Source: RYN-431 sp036388295
GTDB taxonomy: Bacteria > Planctomycetota > Phycisphaerae > Tepidisphaerales > Tepidisphaeraceae
Direction of reading: 5' to 3'
NCBI GenBank assembly: GCA_036388295.1
Contig: DASVSC010000250.1
Location: forward strand, 1 to 56,444
Length of the DNA stretch: 56,444 nt
Under the pieces are notes generated by a model, which ran no database searches, was not told where the DNA came from, and saw only the letters and a program-made list of their open reading frames with translations. The translations under genes were made by a program, and so were the position numbers. Within the stretch, counting starts at the first letter, position 1, and the number at the start of each line of letters is the position of its first letter. Of the stretch, positions 45,964 through 53,097 are shown piece by piece.

Positions 45964-47193
45964 ATGACCCAAGTCGCCCGCCCGCTCATGATTGACGTCA
46001 GCAAGCTGCCCCCGGAGAAGGCCATCGCCCGGCTCATCGAGCACGCCGTGGACATGGGGGCGAGCGATTTGTTCATCGTGCACAACGAACAGCACGTCGC
46101 CGTGCTGGTGCGTCACCTGGGCCTGATGATGCCCATCAGCACCGAATCGACCGAAAGCGGCCGCCGCATTCTCACCCACGTCCGCAACATGGCGGGCATG
46201 GACGTCAACGACCGCCGCCGCCCCGCCGACGGCCGCTGGATCTACAAGCCCGACGACGGCGACAGCGTCGATCTGCGCATCAACACCATTCCGACTATGT
46301 ACGGCGAGGACATGGCCATTCGCCTGCTGGTGCGCAACCACGCCCTGCTCAGCCTCGACCGCATCGGCATGGGCCCGCACCAGCTGATGGCCTTCAAGCA
46401 GATGATCAGCGGCCCCAGCGGCCTGGTCCTCATCACCGGCCCCACCGGTTCGGGGAAAACCAACACGCTCTACGCCAGCCTGATGCATCTGAACGACGGC
46501 AAGAAGAAGATCAACACGATCGAAGACCCGATCGAGTACGCCGTCGAAGGCCTGCGGCAAAGCCAGGTCAGCCCGGTCATCCCGCTCTCGTTCCCGGAAA
46601 TGCTCCGCAGCATCCTGCGGCAGAGCCCGGACGTGATCATGATCGGCGAAATCCGCGACGAAGAAACCGCCCGCACCGCCGTTCACGCCGCCAACAGCGG
46701 CATCCTGGTGCTGGCCACCATTCACTCACCGACCGCCGCCGCCGGCATCCAATCCATGCGCGGCCTCGGCGTGCCGAACCATTTCCTGTCGGTCGCCCTA
46801 CGCGGCATCGTCAGCCAGCGCCTGCTGCGCACGCTCGACCCGGACAACCGTCTGGAGTTCGACATCAGCGGCGCGCCCGAGACGTTCGAAGAAATTCAGT
46901 CGCACCTGCTGCCCGGTGAAGGGACCAAGCTGTACGCCCCGCGCCCCGCCGAGAGCAACCAGATGACCGGCTACACCGGCCGCACCGGCGTGTTCGAAAT
47001 TATGCCGCTCAGCCGCGAGCTGCGTTCGATGATCGCCGACGGCAAAACGGCCCGCGACATCCGCGACAAGGCCATCGCCGACGGCATGCTGGAGTTCCGC
47101 CACGCCGCCCTGCTGAAGGTGGCCCGCGGGCTGAGCAGCACGGAAGAAGTTTTCCGCGTCATCCCGACGGAAGTGCTGCTGTTGGACGAGTAA
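45964..47193 (+). CDS. GspE/PilB-family secretion ATPase, 409 aa
   Basis: A type II secretion/type IV pilus ATPase: Walker A GPTGSGKTN, Asp box TIEDPIEYAVEG, Walker B DVIMIGEIRDEETA and His box ATIHSPTA. The N-terminal domain is short (about 100 residues), and the tetracysteine zinc motif usual before GYxGRTG is absent. It probably powers pseudopilus or pilus assembly for H-x9-DG prepilins such as 12532-13299; no gspF or gspD is nearby. AAGGAAT lies before ATG 45964. Confidence 0.88.
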   Translation: MTQVARPLMIDVSKLPPEKAIARLIEHAVDMGASDLFIVHNEQHVAVLVRHLGLMMPISTESTESGRRILTHVRNMAGMDVNDRRRPADGRWIYKPDDGDSVDLRINTIPTMYGEDMAIRLLVRNHALLSLDRIGMGPHQLMAFKQMISGPSGLVLITGPTGSGKTNTLYASLMHLNDGKKKINTIEDPIEYAVEGLRQSQVSPVIPLSFPEMLRSILRQSPDVIMIGEIRDEETARTAVHAANSGILVLATIHSPTAAAGIQSMRGLGVPNHFLSVALRGIVSQRLLRTLDPDNRLEFDISGAPETFEEIQSHLLPGEGTKLYAPRPAESNQMTGYTGRTGVFEIMPLSRELRSMIADGKTARDIRDKAIADGMLEFRHAALLKVARGLSSTEEVFRVIPTEVLLLDE

Positions 47194-47212
47194 AATACAA
47201 CGCCACGAGCGG

Positions 47213-47334
47213 CCTCTGGTTCCCTCTCCCTTGTACTCACGGGAGAGGGTTAGGGTGAGGGCCGAGCGTGAGCAACTTTACAATCGGCCCTCACCCTAAC
47301 CCTCTCCCGGAGTACCGGGAGAGGGAACCAGAGG
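47213..47334. repeat. Inverted repeat of the CTCTCCC/TCACCCTAACCC family
   Basis: Arms 47213-47264 and 47284-47334, both with CCTCTGGTTCCCTCTCCC ends and inner GGGAGAGGGTTAGGGTGAGGGC, loop about 20 bases. It is the intergenic twin of the insertion inside hrpA. Confidence 0.93.
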
Positions 47335-47353
47335 GGTGGCATTGAAATCGCCA

Positions 47354-48226
47354 ATGTCCGATCACCCTGACTCATCTTCGCCAACCGAACCGACCGGCGA
47401 CCACGACGTCCCGCCCGTGGTCACAAAGGTCGACGCCGCCCTCGCCGTCCGCCTTGCCTGGCGGGGCGTCTGGTCCGCCAGGCTCGCGCGGTACGGCCTG
47501 CTCTGCCTCGCGATCGCCGGTTTTCTTCTGGCCAAAGAGCCGACGCTGCCGGCCGGTATGGGGCTGCTGTTCGCGACGGCGGCGGCGTGGGTGGTGCTGA
47601 TCACGCGCACCGCGCGCAACCAACAAGACCTGATCCGCGTGCCCGCCTGGATCGAGGCCGGGCAACTCGACCGGGCTGACGGTGCGACGATGCGGGCGCT
47701 CGGCCGGTTCAGTGTCGCCGGGCGGCCGCGTGTGCAGTCGCTGCGGTTCCTGGCCACGTCGCTGAACGCCCGGCAGCGCCACGACGACGCCCGCCGCGTG
47801 GCGACCGCGGCCCTGGGCTACCGCCAGCCGAAGCCGGCCGCCGACACGCTGCAGTTGATCATTGCCGAAAGCGCGCTGGCTACCGGGGACGTGGTCGCGG
47901 CGCACGCGGCGTTGTCACAGGTCGTCGCGCCGCTCCCGCTGCGCGATTCGCTCAAGCTGCTGGAACTGCAGACGGATTACTGCGTTCGCGTCGGCGCCTG
48001 GCCGCACGCCGTGCACGATTTGCCGGCCAAGGTCGAGATGAGCGAACTGCTGCCCGCCGACGCCAGCGCCGCCGTCCAGGCGATGCTGGCCCTGGCCGCC
48101 CGGCGGTTGGGACAGACGAACTGGTCCGACTGGCTGGTCCGCCGCGCGACGTTGCTGACGGACATTCCCACGCTCGTGCGCCGCCGGCCGGTGTTGGCGG
48201 AGTTGTTCGGCGACGCCTCGGCTTAG
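47354..48226 (+). CDS. Membrane protein with TPR-like helices, 290 aa
   Basis: Two membrane segments (LLCLAIAGFLLAKEP, GMGLLFATAAAWVVLIT) and then helical repeats (SLRFLATSLNARQRHDDARRV, LQLIIAESALATGDVVAAHAAL), ending ...PTLVRRRPVLAELFG. The design parallels 43714-44694. I use ATG 47354; the frame also has a GTG at 47336, but that lies next to a repeat arm. Function unknown; it follows the GspE-like gene. Confidence 0.72.
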   Translation: MSDHPDSSSPTEPTGDHDVPPVVTKVDAALAVRLAWRGVWSARLARYGLLCLAIAGFLLAKEPTLPAGMGLLFATAAAWVVLITRTARNQQDLIRVPAWIEAGQLDRADGATMRALGRFSVAGRPRVQSLRFLATSLNARQRHDDARRVATAALGYRQPKPAADTLQLIIAESALATGDVVAAHAALSQVVAPLPLRDSLKLLELQTDYCVRVGAWPHAVHDLPAKVEMSELLPADASAAVQAMLALAARRLGQTNWSDWLVRRATLLTDIPTLVRRRPVLAELFGDASA

Positions 48227-48265
48227 AGCGTCGTCGCGGCGCACGTCAAGCAACGCGGGATCCGT

Positions 48266-48342
48266 CTGGGTGCCACGGTTTGTACTCAAGCCGTGTCTGC
48301 TTCGTCGGAAGACACGGCTTGAGTACAAACCGTGGCACCCAG
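48266..48342. repeat. Perfect 32-bp inverted repeat 'GGTTTGTACTCAAGCCGTG'
   Basis: Arms 48266-48297 and 48311-48342 are perfectly complementary with a 13-base loop. Confidence 0.95.
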
Positions 48343-48377
48343 CGCAGCCGTTCCATCCACGATGATCTGCGTCAGTT

Positions 48378-48410
48378 CTCCTCTCCCGTTGCACTTAACG
48401 GAAGAGGAGA
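48378..48410. repeat. Hairpin of the CTCTCCC family
   Basis: CTCCTCTCCCGTT pairs with AACGGAAGAGGAG, with one mismatch and a short loop. Confidence 0.7.
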
Positions 48411-48423
48411 CCGACGCTCTGCC

Positions 48424-48478
48424 GTAGGGCGGGCACTGCCCGCCGTTTCCGCCCGGCGGCGGGCAGTGCCCGCCCTAC
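48424..48478. repeat. Perfect 21-bp inverted repeat 'GTAGGGCGGGCACTGCCCGCC'
   Basis: Arms 48424-48444 and 48458-48478, loop 13 bases. It is the same family as 11181-11235. Confidence 0.93.
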
Positions 48479-48490
48479 AAAGCCGGCAGC

Positions 48491-48522
48491 GTGCCACAGG
48501 TTGGCTCACCGACCTGTGGCAC
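48491..48522. repeat. 11-bp perfect hairpin 'GTGCCACAGGT'
   Basis: Arms 48491-48501 and 48512-48522 with a 10-base loop. Confidence 0.85.
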
Positions 48523-48656
48523 CCAACACAAACAGATGAGACACACTGCCGTATCGAATATTCCCATTCCTATGGGACGCGACCACGCCGTCAAAAATCC
48601 TTGCATTTTTTCGCCGCCAATCGGACATCAGGGTGTCGCACAGAAGGCACCTGACC

Positions 48657-50033
48657 ATGAAGACCGCAGAACGACCCTCCGTCCAGTCCCTTGAAGCCCG
48701 TCGCCTGATGGCCGCTGCGGCCTTAGTCACGTCCACGTCGGCTTACGCCGGTGGCACGATGCTGAAGATCAGCGGCACCCTCGCCAACGACACGATCACC
48801 CTCAGCTACAACGGGTCTGCCTACACGCTTAAATCGGCGGCCGGGTTTACCAAGGTGCTGCCGGGCGACTTCACTGCCATTCAAATCAAGGCCGGTAAAG
48901 GCAACGACCGCGTGACGGTCGATGCGTCGGTCACCGCCAGCGTCTTCCTCTACGGCGAAGACGGCAACGACACCCTGCGCGGCGGGTCGGGCGACGACAG
49001 TATCTACAGCGGCGCCGGTTCCAACTGGCTGTACGGCGAAAGCGGCCGCGACACCCTGGTCAGCGTCGGCGGCAACACCAACGACGGCCTGACCGGCGGC
49101 GGCGGCGAAGACTTCTTCTGGCTCGACAACAAGACCACCGAGCGCCTGTTCGACGCCAATTCGGCTGAAAAAGTGCGATCCGTCAACCGCATCAATGCCT
49201 TCGAAACCAGCCGCTTCACCACCGGCACGAAGCGCACCGAAGCGGTCACCAACCAGTTGCTCGGCCAGCGGTTCCGTGACCCGGACCTGACGAGCAAAAC
49301 CTACGTCTACAAACGCTTCGACAACCGCCCCCTGTTCAGCGCCGACGGCCCCGGCGCCGACGACGTGCGGCAAGGCCAGGTCGGCGACTGTTACTTTCTG
49401 TCGACCGTCGCCGGCGTGGCCGATGTGACGCCCGACGTGATCCGCAGCATGATGGTCGACCTCGGCGACGGCACCTACGGCGTGCGCTTCAAGGCCAAGG
49501 GCGTCGACAAGTTCTACCGCGTCGACAACGACCTGGCCGTCTACAACAAGACCAGCACCGCCCCCGCGTACGCCGCTTTGGGACAAGGTGGGTCAATGTG
49601 GGTGGCCGTTGCGGAAAAGGCGTTCGCCTACGCCCGCCGCACGCAGGGCACGTATGCCAGCTTGAACAGTGGCTGGATGACCGAAGCGTATAACGCCATC
49701 GGCGCCAAGGCCGAGCAGACGATGTGGAACAGTGACGCCGACTCCGCGGACGAGTACCTGGACTGGGTCCAGAGCCGCCTCGACGCCGGTGACGTCGTGA
49801 CCCTGGCCTGCTTCTCCAACAGCGAGCAGCTGAACCTGGTCGGCGGGCACGCGTACACGGTCGACCGCGTCGAAACCGCGGGCGACGGCACCCGCCAGCT
49901 CGTGATCCGCAATCCCTGGGGCGTCGACGGTTATTACGCCGCCCAGGACGGCCAGAACGACGGCTATGTCACGCTGAACGCCAATGCCGCGTTCACGGCG
50001 ATCGACGCCTTCGTCAGTGCCCGGGTCGCCTAA
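48657..50033 (+). CDS. Secreted calpain-like cysteine protease with RTX-type repeats, 458 aa
   Basis: The N-terminus has the planctomycete surface signal SVQSLEARRLMAAAA. Residues ~85-165 contain hemolysin-type units (GEDGNDTLRGGSGDDSIYSGAG). The remainder is a calpain (C2) core with QVGDCYFLSTVAG (C245), GGHAYTVDRVE (H398) and IRNPWG (N419), a complete triad in the expected order. It should be a calcium-assisted thiol protease at the cell surface. AGAAGG precedes ATG 48657; a terminator follows. Confidence 0.9.
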   Translation: MKTAERPSVQSLEARRLMAAAALVTSTSAYAGGTMLKISGTLANDTITLSYNGSAYTLKSAAGFTKVLPGDFTAIQIKAGKGNDRVTVDASVTASVFLYGEDGNDTLRGGSGDDSIYSGAGSNWLYGESGRDTLVSVGGNTNDGLTGGGGEDFFWLDNKTTERLFDANSAEKVRSVNRINAFETSRFTTGTKRTEAVTNQLLGQRFRDPDLTSKTYVYKRFDNRPLFSADGPGADDVRQGQVGDCYFLSTVAGVADVTPDVIRSMMVDLGDGTYGVRFKAKGVDKFYRVDNDLAVYNKTSTAPAYAALGQGGSMWVAVAEKAFAYARRTQGTYASLNSGWMTEAYNAIGAKAEQTMWNSDADSADEYLDWVQSRLDAGDVVTLACFSNSEQLNLVGGHAYTVDRVETAGDGTRQLVIRNPWGVDGYYAAQDGQNDGYVTLNANAAFTAIDAFVSARVA

Positions 50034-50094
50034 GACGATTCACGGCCCGGCCCGCCGCAACGGGCTGATGCCGACAACAGTTGATTCTGCGCGA

Positions 50095-50122
50095 CGAGCC
50101 CCGGCGGCGTAGCCGGGGCTCG
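50095..50122 (+). terminator. Terminator after the calpain-like gene
   Basis: An 11-bp perfect stem (50095-50105 with 50112-50122, loop GGCGTA), followed by a T-rich but interrupted stretch. Confidence 0.7.
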
Positions 50123-50154
50123 ATCGTTTGTGGATTTTGTTCGATGATAGCGCC

Positions 50155-50943
50155 ATGACCGACACCCGCGCCGTATGGGACCGCATCGCCGGATTCTGGG
50201 ACGATCATCTGAAAGAAGGCAACGACTTCCAGCGCCTGCTGATCATGCCCGCTACCGACCGGCTGCTGGACGAATCGCTCGGCGACATGCGTGGCCGTCG
50301 GGTGCTGGACGCCTGCTGCGGCAACGGCAACTACGCCCGGCGGCTGGCGAGCCGCGGTGCGAAGGTGACGGCCTTCGACGGCAGCGGCGTCTTCATCGAA
50401 CGCGCCCGCCAACGAACGCCCGCGACGCTGGCGATCGGTTACCACGTCACCGACGCGACCGACGAAGCAGCCCTGCTCGGTCTGGCGACGGGCGGGCCGT
50501 TCGACGCGATCGTCTGCTCAATGGCCCTGATGGATCTGAGCGACATCGGCCCGCTGCTGCGCGCGGGGCGGCAACTGCTTGCGCCCGGGGGCGTGTTCGT
50601 CTGGTCGGTCTGCCATCCCTGTTTCAACGCCACCTCCACCCGCATGACGGCCGAACTGGTTACGGCGTCCGACGGTCGAATCGCGCAACGGTTCGGCGTG
50701 GCGACCGAGACGTACCTCACGCCGCGCGAAGAGCCGAGCGAAGGGATCCTCAATCAGCCCGAACCGCACCCGATGTTCCACCGGCCGCTGGGCTTGCTGC
50801 TGCGCGACTGCTTCGCCGCCGGTTATGTAGTGGACGCGCTGGAGGAGCCCGCCTTCCCGGCCGGGACGGCGGCGCGCAGCGCGTTTTCCTGGGCCAAACG
50901 CCCGGAGATTCCGCCGGCGCTGGTGGTTCGCCTGCGCGCGTGA
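50155..50943 (+). CDS. SAM-dependent methyltransferase, class I, 262 aa
   Basis: A Rossmann methyltransferase with motif I VLDACCGNGNYARRLASRG, motif II VTAFDGSGVFIERAR and motif IV-VI PFDAIVCSMALMDLSD...LLAPGGVFVWSVCHPCF. The HPCF segment is typical of a small-molecule methyltransferase group, but the substrate is unknown. No binding site is clear before ATG 50155. A GATGAT-like -10 is close upstream. Confidence 0.85.
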   Translation: MTDTRAVWDRIAGFWDDHLKEGNDFQRLLIMPATDRLLDESLGDMRGRRVLDACCGNGNYARRLASRGAKVTAFDGSGVFIERARQRTPATLAIGYHVTDATDEAALLGLATGGPFDAIVCSMALMDLSDIGPLLRAGRQLLAPGGVFVWSVCHPCFNATSTRMTAELVTASDGRIAQRFGVATETYLTPREEPSEGILNQPEPHPMFHRPLGLLLRDCFAAGYVVDALEEPAFPAGTAARSAFSWAKRPEIPPALVVRLRA

Positions 50944-50952
50944 GGCGGCACC

Positions 50953-50987
50953 GTTCCCTCGCCGCGCCGTGAGACGCGAGAGGGAAC
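50953..50987. repeat. Imperfect hairpin between convergent genes
   Basis: GTTCCCTCGC pairs with GCGAGAGGGAAC with a small bulge. It is a degenerate member of the CTCTCCC family. Confidence 0.55.
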
Positions 50988-51036
50988 TGTGCCCGTAACT
51001 CAGTGTTAGACCGTGCGCGGCCGACGCGGCGCGATG

Positions 51037-51285
51037 TTACCGGCGCTTCTTCGTCGTTTTCCCTTCGGCCATCCGTTGCAGGATCATTGTGGCAATGTCC
51101 TGCTTCAACGCCTCGGGGTACAGGCCCAGGATGGCCGCCTGCACCGTGTCGGGCTGCATGGCGAACCATTCGGTCAGTTTCGACGTCACCGCGATCTGCG
51201 TGATGCCGAGTTCGTCGGAAATCTTCAACAATCGGTCTTTGGCCTCGGCCGTGAGTTGGATACGAAAGACGGCTCGCTTTTTCAT
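51037..51285 (-). CDS. Small basic protein, possible ribbon-helix-helix regulator, 82 aa
   Basis: Starts MKKRAVFRIQLTAEAKDRLLKISDELGITQIAVTSKLTEWF, which fits a beta strand followed by two helices as in RHH DNA-binding proteins. It ends with a basic tail, KTTKKRR. AAGGAT precedes ATG 51285. No toxin gene is adjacent. The family is a guess from pattern. Confidence 0.65.
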   Translation of the reverse strand: MKKRAVFRIQLTAEAKDRLLKISDELGITQIAVTSKLTEWFAMQPDTVQAAILGLYPEALKQDIATMILQRMAEGKTTKKRR

Positions 51286-51447
51286 GTGCCTATCCTTTTT
51301 GCTGTGCGTTGCTCGTTGCGACCCCAAACCGTCACACCGCCTGAACAGGCGTCCCGTCTCGTCTCACTATACGTAGGACGCGGGCGGGCGATATTAAGGA
51401 CTTCCCCGACCGCGTCTGTGGTACGCCGCCGGATCGCAGTCGGATGA

Positions 51448-52092
51448 TCATTCGGTGCGGCCTATATCTGTCGCCGGATCGCACACGAGGGCCGCGCGCA
51501 CAAGGGCGGCCACGCTGTCGACCTGCATCTTCCGCATCACGTTGCCCCGGTGCACTTCGATCGTCTTTTCGCTCAATTCGAGCTTCGACGCGATTTGCTT
51601 GTTCGCCAGGCCCGCCACCACGGCGTCCATCACCTGCTTTTCACGGGGTGAAAGATTGGCATGTCGCTGCCGCACGCCGTCGCCGTCGGCGCGGCGGGCG
51701 GCCTGACGGCAGTCCCATTCGACCACCCTGCGGATCGACTCGGCCAGCACGTCAATAGGGACCGGCTTTTCGAAGAAATCGAACGCCGCCTGCTTCATCG
51801 CCAGGACGGCCGACGGGATGTCGCTCTTCCCGCTGACCATGATGACCGGCAACAGGATGCCCCGGTCTTGCAGCTCGGCCTGCAGCTGTAGGCCGTCCAT
51901 GCCGTCCATCCGGAGGTCCAGCACGAGGCAGCCGCGGTCAGCGGGGGTGACGACCGCCAGCAGGGCTTCGCCGGCGGCGAATTGCTGAGACCGCAGGCCG
52001 GCCAACGCCGCGGCGCCGGCGGCGAACGCCGCGGCGACCGGGTCATCATCGACCACGAAGACCGTCGGGACTGGTGCTGCGTCAGTCGACAT
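51448..52092 (-). CDS. FixJ-like two-component response regulator, 214 aa
   Basis: A receiver domain (VFVVDDDPVAA; phosphorylation site D59 in CLVLDLRMDG; FFEKPVP with the conserved lysine) followed by a LuxR-type HTH (NLSPREKQVMDAVVAGLANKQIASKLELSEKTIEVHRGNVMRKM). It is divergent from the histidine kinase gene, with 100 bases between starts, so they are very likely partners. Confidence 0.92.
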   Translation of the reverse strand: MSTDAAPVPTVFVVDDDPVAAAFAAGAAALAGLRSQQFAAGEALLAVVTPADRGCLVLDLRMDGMDGLQLQAELQDRGILLPVIMVSGKSDIPSAVLAMKQAAFDFFEKPVPIDVLAESIRRVVEWDCRQAARRADGDGVRQRHANLSPREKQVMDAVVAGLANKQIASKLELSEKTIEVHRGNVMRKMQVDSVAALVRAALVCDPATDIGRTE

Positions 52093-52192
52093 GGGATTAA
52101 ATTACTTTAACACAATTTCTCCACGGACGTCGATTCATTCGGCCACACACCCGTCTGGCCCGGCTCGACTAAATCGCTTAACGTGCGCCCGC

Positions 52193-53008
52193 ATGGCATG
52201 GCTGGGCGGTGTTCTGATCGGGCTGCTGGCCGGCCTGGCGGTGGCGGGCATCGGGGGCGGGCTGCTGCTGCGCCGGTTGGCCGTCGCCCGCGAACGCCTC
52301 CGCCAGGCCGACCGTCTGGCCGAACTGGGCACACTGACGGCCGGGCTGGCGCACGAAATCAAAAATCCCCTGTCCACGGTCCAACTGAACCTGCAGTTGA
52401 TGCGGGAAGACCTCGGCCCCGACGCCCCGCCGCGGGTGACCAACCGCTTGGCTACCGTCACCCGCGAAGCCGTTCGTTTGGGGGCCATTCTGGACGATTT
52501 CCTCCGCTACGCCGGCCGTTTGGAGCTGCAGCGGGAATGGATCGATTTGAACGATTTGCTGGCCGATCTGGTCGATTTTTTAGCCCCGCAGGCCGCTTTG
52601 ACGCGTGTTCAGCTCCGCCAAGCCCCTCCGGCCGGGCCGCTGCGGGCGTGCGTCGACCCGCGTCTGATCAAGCAGGCCCTGCTGAACCTGATGCTCAACG
52701 CCCTGCAGCTGATGCCCAACGGCGGCGAATTGATCGTCGCCAGCGCTGTCGAAGGCGACGCCAAGACCGGCCACGCCGTCCTGAGCATCACCGACACCGG
52801 CCCCGGCATCAGCCCGGCCGACCAAGCCAAAGTCTTCGACGCCTACTTCAGCAAACGCCGCGGCGGCACGGGTTTAGGCCTGGCCATGACCCAGCGCATC
52901 GCCCGGGAACACGGCGGCCGGGTGACGCTGGCGAGTGCAGTCGGCAAAGGCTCGCGCTTCAGCGTCGTTCTGCCCCTGCAGCCGAACGGGCCATGCGTAA
53001 CGAGCTAA
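52193..53008 (+). CDS. Sensor histidine kinase without a periplasmic sensor, 271 aa
   Basis: One N-terminal membrane segment (LGGVLIGLLAGLAVAGIGGGLLL), then a HisKA domain with H54 in LAHEIKNPLSTVQLN. An HATPase domain follows (N box LLNLMLNALQLM, G1 ITDTGPGISP, G2 GGTGLGLAMTQRIAREHGG). There is no input domain, so it must sense through the membrane or a partner. I choose ATG 52193; the open frame starts at 52091 but overlaps the divergent promoter region. Confidence 0.9.
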   Translation: MAWLGGVLIGLLAGLAVAGIGGGLLLRRLAVARERLRQADRLAELGTLTAGLAHEIKNPLSTVQLNLQLMREDLGPDAPPRVTNRLATVTREAVRLGAILDDFLRYAGRLELQREWIDLNDLLADLVDFLAPQAALTRVQLRQAPPAGPLRACVDPRLIKQALLNLMLNALQLMPNGGELIVASAVEGDAKTGHAVLSITDTGPGISPADQAKVFDAYFSKRRGGTGLGLAMTQRIAREHGGRVTLASAVGKGSRFSVVLPLQPNGPCVTS

Positions 53009-53097
53009 TCGCGGGGCATCATCCGTTCATCCGCATATTCGGATGGATCAGCCGCCGCTTGTGTGATACGATCGACACGCTTTACCCTCAATAACCT
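53009..53097. other. metH leader with a short hairpin
   Basis: A CATCCG/CGGATG hairpin (about 53030-53046) lies 50 bases before metH. The leader is too short for a cobalamin or SAM riboswitch, and none of their core motifs is seen. Confidence 0.4.

Larger units (their letters stand above)
48227..48656. other. Repeat-rich intergenic region upstream of the protease gene
   Basis: No gene seen. The stretch is filled by four separate inverted repeats (48266-48342, 48378-48410, 48424-48478, 48491-48522) and then about 110 bases of leader for the gene at 48657. Confidence 0.7.

Noticed and set aside
53009..53097. Riboswitch upstream of metH
   Set aside because: Only 89 bases separate the genes and no cobalamin, SAM or SAH core motif is visible; only a small hairpin.
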